From positions 1 through 64,000 of the forward strand of contig JAOUEW010000005.1 of assembly GCA_029858505.1 (NCBI GenBank): a DNA stretch of 64,000 nt, written 5' to 3'. The notes beneath the pieces are model-generated. The model saw nothing but the letters and a program-made list of their open reading frames with translations, did no database searches and had not been told where the DNA came from. The translations under genes were made by a program, and so were the position numbers. The stretch's first letter is position 1. Each line of letters starts with the position of its first letter. Positions 1 to 9,588 of this stretch are shown piece after piece. The DNA comes from Deltaproteobacteria bacterium. GTDB taxonomy: Bacteria > SAR324 > JACQKK01.

Positions 1-163
1 CTCCCCTTCGTGGAGGGGAAATGAATCGAATCCGAAAAGTTATCGGTTTGCTTCCTTTTAGCCTTTTATTCCGAACGGATGATTTGATGAACCGGTGGCT
101 TCGAGCATTGTCCCTCTCCGACGGGGAAGGACAGGCGCCGAAGGCGCCAGGGAGGGGTGCTTT
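1..163. repeat. Partial copy (cut by window edge) of the dispersed MITE-like repeat; right terminus GGGAGGGGTGCT
   Basis: Shares 'tccccttcgtggaggggaaat', 'gtccctctccgacggggaaggacaggcgcc..ggcgccagggaggggtgct' with other copies in the window. Confidence 0.75.
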
Positions 164-254
164 TGGGGATGATCTCGAATCCGAAAAGTTATCGGTTTGC
201 TTCCTTTTAGCCTTTTATTCCGAACGAATGATTTGATGAACCGACGGCTTCGAG
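26..254. repeat. Two ~80-bp near-identical direct repeats (26-105 and 176-254)
   Basis: 'tcgaatccgaaaagttatcggtttgcttccttttagccttttattccgaacg(g/a)atgatttgatgaaccg..ggcttcgag' occurs twice, 150 bp apart. Confidence 0.9.
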
Positions 255-274
255 TCTTGAAACCTTTGCCCACA

Positions 275-886
275 TTAAACCCAGGGCCGGGTCCCCTCCA
301 TGGCCCGCTCAAAATCAGAAATTTCCTGGTCGTGGGTCAGGGTTAATCCAATGGCGTCTAGCCCGTGAAGCAGCTTGTGGCGGGGCTCCTCGGGAATCTC
401 AAACCCCACCGTCATCCCCGACGGAGAGGTAATGGTTTTGGCCTCCAGGTCCACCGCCAGCGCTTCCCCAGGGTTCCGCTCCAGTTCCGCAATCAACGCC
501 CGGGCGGCTTCGTTGCTCACCCGCGCGGGCAGCATTCCGTTCTGTAAAGCGTTGTTGTAGAAAATATCGGAAAAACTGGGGGCAATCACGCAGCGAATGC
601 CGAAGTCGTCCAGGGCCCAGGCGGCGTGCTCTCGGCTGGAGCCGCAGCCGAAGTTCTCCAGGGCCACCAGCACCTGGGCCTGCCGGAAGGGCGCTTGGTT
701 CAGCACGAAATCCGGGTTGGGGCGCTCCGGGTCGCCGTCCACATACCGCCAATCAAAAAACAGGTTCCGGCCAAACCCCGTGCGGTGAATGGCCTTCAGA
801 AACTGCTTGGGGATGATCTGGTCGGTGTCCACGTTGGCCCGGTTCAGCGGGGCCGCCACGGCTTTTAAAAGAGTGAAGGGTTTCAT
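275..886 (-). CDS. leuD: 3-isopropylmalate dehydratase small subunit
   Basis: MKPFTLLKAVAAPLNRANVDTDQIIPKQFL...FGCGSSREHAAWAL, canonical LeuD motifs; ATG at 884-886. Confidence 0.96.
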   Translation of the reverse strand: MKPFTLLKAVAAPLNRANVDTDQIIPKQFLKAIHRTGFGRNLFFDWRYVDGDPERPNPDFVLNQAPFRQAQVLVALENFGCGSSREHAAWALDDFGIRCVIAPSFSDIFYNNALQNGMLPARVSNEAARALIAELERNPGEALAVDLEAKTITSPSGMTVGFEIPEEPRHKLLHGLDAIGLTLTHDQEISDFERAMEGTRPWV

Positions 887-905
887 GGAAGAACCTGATG
901 ACTCG

Positions 906-1205
906 TTAAGCAATTTTGATTTCGAGGCGTTTCCCCAGGGCGGAGGCTACCCGCTCCAGGGTGGAAAGCTTAATGTCTTCCGCGTGATTTTCAATTCGTG
1001 AAATGGCGGTCTTCTGGGTGTGAAGCCTGTGAGCTAGTTCTTCCTGGGTCAGCCCAGCGGATTCTCGCGCTTGGCGCAGCATTTCCCCCACCTTGAACTG
1101 CTCGTATCCCTCGTCATACCCCTCCGCAAATTTTCCATCCATCTTTTTTCTTTTCGCAACGTAATCTCTTAAATCACTCATATCGGTTTCCTCCTGGCCT
1201 GCCAT
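906..1205 (-). CDS. XRE-family HTH protein, HigA-like antitoxin
   Basis: VGEMLRQARESAGLTQEELAHRLHTQKTAISRIENHAEDIKLSTLERVASALGKRLEIKI; no toxin ORF next to it. Confidence 0.8.
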   Translation of the reverse strand: MAGQEETDMSDLRDYVAKRKKMDGKFAEGYDEGYEQFKVGEMLRQARESAGLTQEELAHRLHTQKTAISRIENHAEDIKLSTLERVASALGKRLEIKIA

Positions 1206-1221
1206 TCTTTCATACCACCTA

Positions 1222-1255
1222 CGATCACATGGCCCCCATTTTGGGGCGCAGGTCA
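1222..1255. repeat. Direct repeat copy 1 flanking the PRTase-SLOG cassette
   Basis: cgatcacatggcccccattttggggcgcaggtca; 32/34 identical to 2448-2481. Confidence 0.95.
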
Positions 1256-1257
1256 GT

Positions 1258-1818
1258 TCAGAAAAAGCTGGGCTGTGAAAAGGCGGGAGTCTTAACCGCT
1301 ACTGTGGATTCAGCCAGGGATTCTTTTTCAACTCTTTCTCTCAACTCAGCACCGCACATATTAAGAAAACTTATCCAATCGTTGCTGTTTTTAATGTCTT
1401 TGAATTCTTTTTTGGGAGCTACATATACAACCACTTTTTTATGATAGTTTATCAATCGTAACACATTCATAACAGTGCCGGTGCTTTCCTCGTCCCACAG
1501 CATAAGGCCCACCGAAGCCTCTTCAGCCATGGCGCGGTCTTTAATGGTATAGAAAGCAAACCCCTTCGGTTTTCCGAGAACAGGAATATTCCGTGTAGGC
1601 CATTGCCCCAAATTGTTTCGGCAAGTGTTTCCCGAGCAAAAGACTTCCACCAAATCATACTGTCGTTTACGAAAGTATTCCTGCACGGCTTTATCCGCGC
1701 CATTGGCATCTCCAACGATCACCGAAAGTTTTTTTTCGATGATGCCATCGAGTCGGGTGGTAACGTCGGCACTCAAGCGGCTAATTTTCCTGGACCCGCC
1801 AATAAAAACCTTTTTCAT
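1258..1818 (-). CDS. SLOG-superfamily (YspA/LOG-like) nucleotide-binding protein
   Basis: N-term MKKVFIGGSRKISRL...KKLSVIVGDANGADKAVQEYF resembles SLOG Rossmannoid proteins; ATGA overlap with upstream PRTase. Confidence 0.65.
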   Translation of the reverse strand: MKKVFIGGSRKISRLSADVTTRLDGIIEKKLSVIVGDANGADKAVQEYFRKRQYDLVEVFCSGNTCRNNLGQWPTRNIPVLGKPKGFAFYTIKDRAMAEEASVGLMLWDEESTGTVMNVLRLINYHKKVVVYVAPKKEFKDIKNSNDWISFLNMCGAELRERVEKESLAESTVAVKTPAFSQPSFF

Positions 1819-2406
1819 CGGTTGCTCCTTGTTTTTGTGATCGTCAAGGCATAAACATCTTTAGCTAAACCGACTTCATATAACGCTTTGGTAATGGTTG
1901 TTATCGTAGCTCCCGACCTAAAAAGATCATCAAAGAGAAGTATGGATTTCTCTCTTGTAAAAATGGGGTCACACGTAAAAACGCCTTCCAACGCTTTTGT
2001 CCTGTCACTGTAAGCGTAAATATTTTTCAGTTCTGGGGTCTTCTTGTTTTTTTTAACCAAGTTAGGCTCATATTTTAAACCCAACTTTTTTGAAATCTCC
2101 TCAGCCAAAACAGAAACAGGCTGTAAAGCACGTGTTCTGGATGAGGGAACCCCTATTAAAACATCAACATTTTTATACCATTGTAAAATAAAGTCACAGA
2201 CAACCTGAGCTAAAGGTTCTATTGTTGAGCGATCAGATTTGGATTTCAGATTATAAAGAAGAGCACCTATTTCAGTGTATTCGGTATCATATTGTGGATG
2301 TCCGAATTCATCATCTCCCAGATAAGTGCTTTTAACCGTGTGTAAATCAAGCGCATACCCCTCTTTCCAGGGGGCCGTCCAGTTTGATCGGGTTTATTTT
2401 TAGCAT
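1815..2406 (-). CDS. Phosphoribosyltransferase (ComF-like), apparent +1-nt frameshift near the N-terminus
   Basis: ILLFDDLFRSGATITTITKAL PRTase motif. ATG at 2404-2406 gives MLKINPIKLDGP, then frame must shift at the G5 run (2370-2374) to continue WKEGYALDLHTVKSTYLGDDEFGHPQYDTEYTEIGALLYNLK... Confidence 0.75.
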
Positions 2407-2447
2407 TGTAACCTCCGCATTCCTCTGTCCCTATTCTCAACCCTCTT

Positions 2448-2481
2448 CGATCACATAGCCCCCATTTTGGGGCGCGGGTCA
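2448..2481. repeat. Direct repeat copy 2 flanking the PRTase-SLOG cassette
   Basis: cgatcacatagcccccattttggggcgcgggtca. Confidence 0.95.
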
Positions 2482-2517
2482 AGGCTTCCCCCCCCCTTGA
2501 ACCTCTTTTTTCTCAAC

Positions 2518-3927
2518 CTACAACTTCCCCGGTTCGATTTCTCTCACGTCTATGAATTTGCCAGCCACGGCGGCGGCGGCGGCCATGGCGGGGCTGACCA
2601 GATGGGTGCGCCCCCCCCGGCCCTGCCGGCCCTCGAAGTTGCGGTTGCTGGTGGAGGCGCAGCGTTCGCCCGGAGCCAAAATGTCTGGGTTCATGCCCAG
2701 GCACATGGAGCACCCCGGCTGGCGCCACTCGGCCCCGGCCTGCCGGAAGATTTTATCCAGCCCTTCCCGTTCCGCGGCCAGCTTCACCCGCCCCGAGCCC
2801 GGCACCACCATCATCCGCACGCCCTGGGCCACCCGTTTGCCTTTCAGGTAAGCCGCCGCCGCCCGCAGGTCTTCCAGCCGCCCGTTGGTGCAGCTGCCGA
2901 TGAACACCCGGTCTACCGCCAGCCCCGCCAGGGGCGTGCCAGCGGCCAGGCCCATGTAGGTCAGGGCGGCTTCCATGTCCCGCCGGGAGGGTTCGTCTGG
3001 GGCGTCGGCGGGGTTGGGCACCCGGCCGTCAATTCCGCAGACTTGGCCGGGGTTGGTGCCCCAGGTCAACTGAGGGGCCAGCCCGTTCACATCCAGGGTC
3101 ACGGTTTGGTCGAACACCGCCCCGGCGTCGCTGGGCAGGGTCTTCCACCAAGCCAGGGCCTCCGCCCAATGTTCCCCCTGGGGGGCGTAGGGCAGCCCCT
3201 GAATGTAATCGAAGGTGGTCTGGTCGGGGGCCACCATACCGGCCCGGGCCCCGCCCTCGATGGACAAATTGCACAGGGTCATGCGGCCCTCCATGGAAAG
3301 CCCCCGCACCGCCTCGCCGGTGTATTCCACCACGTATCCCGTGCCGCCGCTCACCCCCATCTTCCCAATCAGCGCCAGGGCCATGTCTTTGGCAAACAGC
3401 CCCGGCCCCAGCCGCCCGGTGAAGCGGGCCTCCATGGTTTTGGGGCGGCTTTGGGGCAGGGTCTGGGTGGCCAGCACATGCTCCACCTCTGACGTGCCAA
3501 TGCCAAAGGCCAAGGCCCCCAGGGCACCATGGGTAGAAGTGTGGCTGTCTCCGCACACAATGGTCATGCCCGGTAGGGAAATGCCCTGCTCGGGGGCCGC
3601 CACGTGCACAATGCCGTTGTTGGGGTCGTTCATCTTGAACAAAGAAATGCCCCAGGTTTTGCAATTTTCCTCCAGGGTGGCCACCTGCTTGGCCGACAAG
3701 GGGTCGGCAATGGGGCGCTCCTGGTGCTCCGTGGGAATGTTGTGGTCCACCACCCCAAAGGTGCGCTCCGGGCGGCGCACCGCCCGCCCGGCCCGGGCAA
3801 TGCCCTCGAAGGCCTGGGGAGAGGTGACTTCGTGGATCAGGTGGCGGTCAATGTACAGCAGGGTTTGGCCGCCTTCGCTTCCCACCGCGTGGGCCTCCCA
3901 GATTTTTTCGAACAGGGTCTTGGGCAT
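2518..3927 (-). CDS. leuC: 3-isopropylmalate dehydratase large subunit
   Basis: [15 protein letters not shown]...[21 protein letters not shown]...VVDHNIPT...[32 protein letters not shown]. Confidence 0.97.
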   Translation of the reverse strand: MPKTLFEKIWEAHAVGSEGGQTLLYIDRHLIHEVTSPQAFEGIARAGRAVRRPERTFGVVDHNIPTEHQERPIADPLSAKQVATLEENCKTWGISLFKMNDPNNGIVHVAAPEQGISLPGMTIVCGDSHTSTHGALGALAFGIGTSEVEHVLATQTLPQSRPKTMEARFTGRLGPGLFAKDMALALIGKMGVSGGTGYVVEYTGEAVRGLSMEGRMTLCNLSIEGGARAGMVAPDQTTFDYIQGLPYAPQGEHWAEALAWWKTLPSDAGAVFDQTVTLDVNGLAPQLTWGTNPGQVCGIDGRVPNPADAPDEPSRRDMEAALTYMGLAAGTPLAGLAVDRVFIGSCTNGRLEDLRAAAAYLKGKRVAQGVRMMVVPGSGRVKLAAEREGLDKIFRQAGAEWRQPGCSMCLGMNPDILAPGERCASTSNRNFEGRQGRGGRTHLVSPAMAAAAAVAGKFIDVREIEPGKL

Positions 3928-4124
3928 GGGTTTATTTTTTCAATAGAGAAAGAAGATGATTTTATTGGGGGCAAAGCCCCCCATTCCCCCTTTTCACGGC
4001 AAAACCCCGGGTTATGCAATTATGCAGAAATCTCGTTCTGAGTTTAATTCTACCATTTGAATTGGGTTATAGCTGTTTCATCCGGCAGGGTCTAGCCAGA
4101 ATCCCCCGCCATTCCAGCCCCCCC

Positions 4125-6647
4125 CTACTCCTCCCGTAACACTGGCAACGGTTTCTTGAACAGAATATCCACGCTGACGGCCAAGCCCACCAGCACGGTG
4201 GCCGCCAGGGCGGCGGCCCAACCCGCCAGCAGGGGCAGCAGACTAAAGGAAGACTTCCCCTGAAACCCATAGGTCACCAGGGCCCAGGCCAACATGCCAG
4301 AGGCCAAGGCCCCCACCCCGCCAGCCACGGCCCCCAGCACGGCGTACTCCGCCGCCAGCACACCTGCCACCCGGCGGGGGGCGGCCCCCAGGGTTTTGAG
4401 CAGAGCGGTCTCCCGCAGGCGTTGAAAGCGGGTGGAGGACAGTGCCCCCACCAGAATCACCACCGCCACGGCCATGGTAAAGGCCGCCATGAACTGGATG
4501 GCCAGGGCGATGCGGTCCATCACCCGCACCACGGTGTCAATCACCGACTGGCCGTCCAGGCTGGTGACCGACGGCAGACCAGCGGCCACGGCTTCTTGCA
4601 CCCGAACCCGGTCTTCCGGGGTTTCCACCCGCATGGAGGAAATAAACTGCTGGGGGGCGTCCTCCAGCAGGCCGGGCAGATAGACCATGGTAAAGTTGAC
4701 GCGCTGGCTGTTCCAGTCGGGCCGGCGGATGCTGGTGATGACGGCCGACACGGGCATGCCCTGAATATCCATGGAGAGGGTATCGCCCACCCCCAGACCG
4801 GTGGCCTTGGCCCACCATTCGGCCACAGACACCTGGGGCCCAGACACCCTGCCGGGGAAGCTCCCGTCCAGGATTTCCTCCCCCGGTTCCAGGTGGTCCC
4901 GATAGGTCACCCGGTACTCAAACCCCAGCACGTTTTTTTTCTCCTCATCGGTCACTTGGTCCAGCCGCACCCGCTGGCCGTTCAGGGCGTGAATTCTGCC
5001 CTGAATCACCGGCACCAAGTCGGGGGGGGCAAACCCCGTGGAGCGAATGGCCCCCTGGAACACCGCCCGGTCCTGGGGCTGAATGTTCACGAAGAACAGG
5101 TTGGGGGTGGCCGCCCCACCCCCTGACTGAATCTGCCGGTACAGGTCTCCCCGCACCAAAAACACCGCCACCGCCAGCACCACCCCCATGCCCAGGCTCA
5201 CCACCACGGTGAGGGTTTGGTTGCCGGGGCGGTGCAAAGCCGCCAGCCCCTGGCGCAGCACAAACGACCGGGGCCGGGGGGCTTTGCCCAACCCAGCCAC
5301 CACCCCCCAGGCGGCGGCGTATAGGGCCGCCACGCTGCCCGTCAATCCGGCAAAAAAGATGGCGCCGATCTTAAAATTGTCGGCCTCCCACAACGACAGC
5401 CCCGCCAGCAGGGGCAGCATTCCAGCGGCAGTCAACAGCGCCCGCCGCCGCCGCACACCGGGGGGCAGGGGTTCTTCCACCTGGCGGCGGAACACCCGGG
5501 CCGGGGGGACTTCCCGGGCCTCTAGGATGGGGGGCAGGGCAAAGGCCGCGGTGATGAGCAGCCCCAGGGCCATCCCCTCCAGGGCGGCCCAGGGCGAAAA
5601 GGAAAACACCAACCCCTCGGGCAGAAAACCCGCCAGCAGCCCCGGCAGCCAGCCGTGCAGGGCCGCCCCCAGCACCACCCCCGCCCCAGACCCAGCCAGC
5701 CCCAGCAGCAGCGCCTGAGAAAGATACACCGCCAGCACCAAGCGGCTCCCGGCCCCCAGGCACTTCAGGGTGGCAATGGAATCTAGCTTGCGCCGCAGAA
5801 ACACCCGAATGCTGACCGACACCCCCACCGCCGCCAGCACCAGGGCCACCAGCCCCAGCAAATTCAAGAAGCGGGTCAAATGCTCCATGAAGCGGGTGAC
5901 CTGGGGGTTGGCGTTGTCGGCCCCCCGCACATCGGCGTAGCGGTCGGGCAGGCTGTCTTTCAGGTCCCTGGCCTCCTGGGCCGAATCGCTGCCGGGGGGC
6001 AGCCGCACCAGGGCCCGGTGGGTCACCAACCCCTGATGAGAAATCAACCCGGTGGCTTCTCCCGCCTGCGCCCCCAGCAGCACCCGGGGCATCATGGCAA
6101 ACATTTGAATGCTGTCTGGCTCCCGCACCAGCACGTCCGAGATCACCAGCCGGGCCCGGCCCAGCCGAATGCGGTCGCCCACCTTGAGTTTCAGGCGCAG
6201 CAGCAGTGACTCTTGCACCAGGGCCTGCCCCGGCCCCATCAACTGGGCCAGGGGCCGCCCGCTAAGGGTTTTCACCTGCCCGTAAAACGGGTAGCCCGCC
6301 CCCACGGCCCGCACCTGCACCGCCTGGGGCTGACCCGTTTTGGGCCCCTGATCCGCCACCGCGTTCGATAAAAACTCACGGGAGATCACCACCTGGGCCC
6401 CCCGGCTTTTCAACCGTTCCAGGGCATCCAGCTCCCCTTGAATAAAGGGGCGGGCGCTCACCAGGGCCACGTCCGCCGCCATCAGCGAGCGAGACTCGGC
6501 CCGCATTTGCTGGCGCAAGGAATGGCTGAAGGACTTCACCGCCACCAGCCCCCCCACCCCCAAAGCCAGGGCCAGGGCGAACAACAACATCCGGCGCCCT
6601 TCGGCCCGGGCGTCTCGCCACGCCATGGAAAGCACAAACCAAAACAT
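4125..6647 (-). CDS. ABC exporter permease, FtsX/YbbP-like (840 aa)
   Basis: Long permease with TM clusters typical of FtsX/MacB-type; N-term LSMAWRDARAEGRRMLLFALALALGVGGLVAVKSFSHSL. Confidence 0.85.
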   Translation of the reverse strand: MFWFVLSMAWRDARAEGRRMLLFALALALGVGGLVAVKSFSHSLRQQMRAESRSLMAADVALVSARPFIQGELDALERLKSRGAQVVISREFLSNAVADQGPKTGQPQAVQVRAVGAGYPFYGQVKTLSGRPLAQLMGPGQALVQESLLLRLKLKVGDRIRLGRARLVISDVLVREPDSIQMFAMMPRVLLGAQAGEATGLISHQGLVTHRALVRLPPGSDSAQEARDLKDSLPDRYADVRGADNANPQVTRFMEHLTRFLNLLGLVALVLAAVGVSVSIRVFLRRKLDSIATLKCLGAGSRLVLAVYLSQALLLGLAGSGAGVVLGAALHGWLPGLLAGFLPEGLVFSFSPWAALEGMALGLLITAAFALPPILEAREVPPARVFRRQVEEPLPPGVRRRRALLTAAGMLPLLAGLSLWEADNFKIGAIFFAGLTGSVAALYAAAWGVVAGLGKAPRPRSFVLRQGLAALHRPGNQTLTVVVSLGMGVVLAVAVFLVRGDLYRQIQSGGGAATPNLFFVNIQPQDRAVFQGAIRSTGFAPPDLVPVIQGRIHALNGQRVRLDQVTDEEKKNVLGFEYRVTYRDHLEPGEEILDGSFPGRVSGPQVSVAEWWAKATGLGVGDTLSMDIQGMPVSAVITSIRRPDWNSQRVNFTMVYLPGLLEDAPQQFISSMRVETPEDRVRVQEAVAAGLPSVTSLDGQSVIDTVVRVMDRIALAIQFMAAFTMAVAVVILVGALSSTRFQRLRETALLKTLGAAPRRVAGVLAAEYAVLGAVAGGVGALASGMLAWALVTYGFQGKSSFSLLPLLAGWAAALAATVLVGLAVSVDILFKKPLPVLREE

Positions 6648-6784
6648 GAAACCTCACTTGAAATAACACCGAGAACGTATCCTATACTCGCATCCGACGG
6701 GTGATGTGATGGCTTCCTTCCAGTCTCCTCCTCCGAACGGTTAAACAGAATAGCCGATGGCTTCGGGTCTTGTCCCTTCCGTAA

Positions 6785-7002
6785 AGCACCCCTCCCCTGC
6801 CCTTCGGGCATCCCCTCCCCTGCCCTTCGGGCATCCCCTCCCCTTCGTGGAGGGGAAATAAATCGAAGCCGAAAAGGTGGGTGCTTGTTTCCGTCCGGCT
6901 TCATTCATTGAACAGATTCTATTCTCCACCCTTCGGCCTAAGCCGTATTGCCCCTCTCCGAGGGGGAGGGACAGGCGGCGCATGCCGCCAGGGAGGGGTG
7001 CT
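6785..7002. repeat. MITE-like element, 218 bp, perfect 12-bp TIRs AGCACCCCTCCC / GGGAGGGGTGCT
   Basis: Both termini read directly; same internal modules as other copies. Confidence 0.8.
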
Positions 7003-7024
7003 GTTGGGCGGCACAGCCCCTGCT

Positions 7025-7765
7025 TCATCCGCTTTTCTTTTTCGTGGGGCTGCTCTTGGGTTTCTTTGCCTTGCTGCCTGCCCCGGTTTTCTTGCCGTTC
7101 AGGTCATCGCCCACCACCCGGCCGTCTTTCAGGCGGATCACCCGCTGGGCGGCCCGGGCAATGTCTGGGTCGTGGGTCACCACCACCACCGTCACCCCCC
7201 GCTCCCGGTGAAAGCGGGTCAGCAGTTCCATCACCACCGCCCCGTTGGCGCTGTCGAGGTTGCCGGTGGGTTCATCGGCCAGAATCACCGGCGGCCGGCA
7301 GGCAAAGGCCCTGGCCACCGCCACCCGCTGCTGCTCTCCCCCAGAAAGCTGGGCGGGGTAGTGCCCCGCCCTGGGGGCCAGACCCACCGCCTTAAGCAGC
7401 CCCTCGGCCTGGGGGCCAGCCCCTGGGTCGTTCTGAATTTCCAGGGGCACCCGCACGTTTTCCAGGGCGGTTAGGCTGGGCAGCAAATGAAACGTTTGAA
7501 AGATGAACCCCAGGGTCTTCCCCCGAAAGCGGGCCAGGGCGTCTTCGTCCATTAGGGTAATGTCTTGCCGGTGGATGGAGATCGTTCCGCCGCTGGGACG
7601 GTCCAGCCCCGCCATCAACCCCAACAGGGTAGATTTGCCCGACCCGCTGGGGCCCATCACCGCCACAAACTGACCCGAAGGAATAGACAAACTGAGCGGG
7701 TGCAGAATAGGCAGAGGGCGGCCCCCGCTGGCCACCACCTTGGATACCTGATGCAAATGGATCAT
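7025..7765 (-). CDS. ABC transporter ATP-binding protein, LolD/YbbA-like
   Basis: [18 protein letters not shown] Walker [16 protein letters not shown] signature, [15 protein letters not shown] at 7763-7765. Confidence 0.93.
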   Translation of the reverse strand: MIHLHQVSKVVASGGRPLPILHPLSLSIPSGQFVAVMGPSGSGKSTLLGLMAGLDRPSGGTISIHRQDITLMDEDALARFRGKTLGFIFQTFHLLPSLTALENVRVPLEIQNDPGAGPQAEGLLKAVGLAPRAGHYPAQLSGGEQQRVAVARAFACRPPVILADEPTGNLDSANGAVVMELLTRFHRERGVTVVVVTHDPDIARAAQRVIRLKDGRVVGDDLNGKKTGAGSKAKKPKSSPTKKKSG

Positions 7766-7937
7766 AGGAAATGCCAGAAAGAAGAGAATGGAGTGAACAG
7801 AAAGAGCGCGAGAAAATAGAGCGATGTTCACAAAGTAGAGTGGGTCATAAAGGGTTCTGTCCATTCTACCCGGCTTACAGAACCAGGGGCAATGCGGGCG
7901 CTGAGCAACATCCTCCACGGCCTCCATAATCTTCGCG

Positions 7938-9023
7938 TCACGGCTCTTCGGCCAGACGGGCCAGCATCTCCTCCCGGCCCGACACCCCCAGCTTGGCGTA
8001 AATGCGCTGGGTATAAGACTTCACCGTAAGCCTCTCCACGTTCATCCGCTGGGCCACCTGCCCCCAGTCTAACCCCTGGGCGGCCAACAGGCACACCGCC
8101 TGCTCACCCGGCGACAGGCTGGTGACGGCCACCCGCCGGGCAAACCACACCCCCTGGGGAATTTGAGAACGCAGGTGAATGCCCAGCAACGGCAGGCCAG
8201 AGGGGTCCGTTCCGCTGAGCGTATCAATGGCCGCCGTGAAGCGACCGTGGTGATTTTGATGGACCAAGCGGCCGTGGTGCCTGGGAGAAGACATCACCCG
8301 CTGGCTGGCATCGAAAAAAAACTTTCGCCGGGCGGGGGGCTGCTTATAGAACGTTCCCCCAAAATGGGTAGAAAACATCCGCCCCAGGGCCTCGTCTGCC
8401 GCTTGGCTGGAATACAATTGATTCCCCCCCGTCGTCGCCACCAATACGCCGCCATCCAGGTCCTCTCGCCAAATGTTTTCCTCCACCCCAGGCTCCGCCA
8501 ACATGTTCGCCAGGGGGGAAGCCATAGCCAGCACCGTTTTCTCCTCTTTGGGGCCAAAGGCCCGGCCCCGCTGACGATAAAACATCAGCACCCCCCCCAG
8601 CCGCCCCGACCAGGGCAGAGCCGCCGCCAACAAATGGCGGCCCCCATTGGGCTCGAACACCTCTCGATATAAGGCCGAGCGGTAAAACGTAGAGCCGTAG
8701 GCCTCGGTGATGTTCACCACCGGCGTGGCCCCCAGCAGGGTGGCCAACTGCATGCCCCCAAAGGCTTCCCGCTCTTTTTGCAAGTGGAACTCCCGCAGAT
8801 ACAACCCCCAGGCTTCGGGCTGAAACGGCTGCAAAAAATAGGCGGCCTCCACCTGCTCTCGGCCATCCAGCAGGGTGATGGACACCTGTTCGGCCCCCAA
8901 GATTTCCCCCAGCATGGGCAGCAACATTCCTATGCGCTGGGCACGAGAAAGAGACAAAATGGCCGCCAAGCCAAACAGGGCGGGCATTCGCGCCATGGTG
9001 AAACACTCCCTCAATGAATCCAC
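7938..9023 (-). CDS. LuxR-type HTH regulator with GAF-like N-terminal region
   Basis: C-terminal LSPGEQAVCLLAAQGLDWGQVAQRMNVERLTVKSYTQRIYAKLGVSGREE (GerE-type HTH). Confidence 0.7.
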   Translation of the reverse strand: MDSLRECFTMARMPALFGLAAILSLSRAQRIGMLLPMLGEILGAEQVSITLLDGREQVEAAYFLQPFQPEAWGLYLREFHLQKEREAFGGMQLATLLGATPVVNITEAYGSTFYRSALYREVFEPNGGRHLLAAALPWSGRLGGVLMFYRQRGRAFGPKEEKTVLAMASPLANMLAEPGVEENIWREDLDGGVLVATTGGNQLYSSQAADEALGRMFSTHFGGTFYKQPPARRKFFFDASQRVMSSPRHHGRLVHQNHHGRFTAAIDTLSGTDPSGLPLLGIHLRSQIPQGVWFARRVAVTSLSPGEQAVCLLAAQGLDWGQVAQRMNVERLTVKSYTQRIYAKLGVSGREEMLARLAEEP

Positions 9024-9518
9024 CGTGAAGAACGGATTGGACGGAGGGTTCGCCCCCCTTGTTCACGGCAAAACCCCCAAAGACCCAGCCCCTTCCGTTT
9101 TTCTACCCCACCCCCATTCCCCCATTCCCCCATTCACTTTCCATCCTTCTCACCCTCAGCCAAACATCCAGGGCCAAATATCCAGCATTTTGCGTCAGGC
9201 CAGATGTATCCGGTGTCTTGAATCGGCTTTCCCCCCAGGAAAACAGGTCGTTAAGAATATTTCTCACTTATTCGGTGGATTGTGATCCATGCCCTCTTTT
9301 ATCTGAAATAAAACCCCATAAAAGGCCGTTTTGTACTCCCATAGGGGGTATCGCTACCCATTTTTACAGGGTAAAAAAAGGAAAGAAAAGAGAATTGATC
9401 AGATTGGGCCGTAAGTGAGCCCGCAGTGATCGATGAAATAGAACAGATTAAACCGAGTACAAACACAAGTGGGCGGCGTGAAGGTTTGAATCCTCTCCCC
9501 GCCTACTTACTCGTCTAA

Positions 9519-9588
9519 GCCAGTCGGTTGTTCCAGGGGTTTCCTCCCCCCCACATCCCCGGGAGTAACCGACTGGCCCCCTTTTTCC
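9519..9588 (+). terminator. 11-bp perfect stem followed by CCCCCTTTTT; end of an unannotated transcript or small RNA
   Basis: gccagtcggtt (9519-9529) / aaccgactggc (9567-9577), then cccccttttt; sits in a ~790-bp ORF-poor spacer. Confidence 0.5.

Noticed and set aside
1222-2481. Integron gene cassette with attC sites
   Set aside because: The flanking 34-mers lack recognisable GTTRRRY/RYYYAAC core sites and no integrase is in the window
2267-2482. 71-aa ORF MTRAPKWGLCDRRGL...
   Set aside because: Wrong frame across the repeat and the PRTase N-terminus; explained by the frameshifted PRTase gene
2467-3492. 341-aa plus-strand ORF over leuC
   Set aside because: Antisense shadow of a high-GC gene; composition (His/Gly/Pro-rich) is typical of shadow ORFs
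6785-7002. Classical IS element
   Set aside because: Only ~218 bp, no transposase ORF; treated as non-autonomous/MITE-like instead
9440-9511. tRNA-like segment including possible tRNA-Sec (ggtttgaatcctctccccgccta)
   Set aside because: T-loop non-canonical, no matching acceptor strand or UCA anticodon arm found upstream
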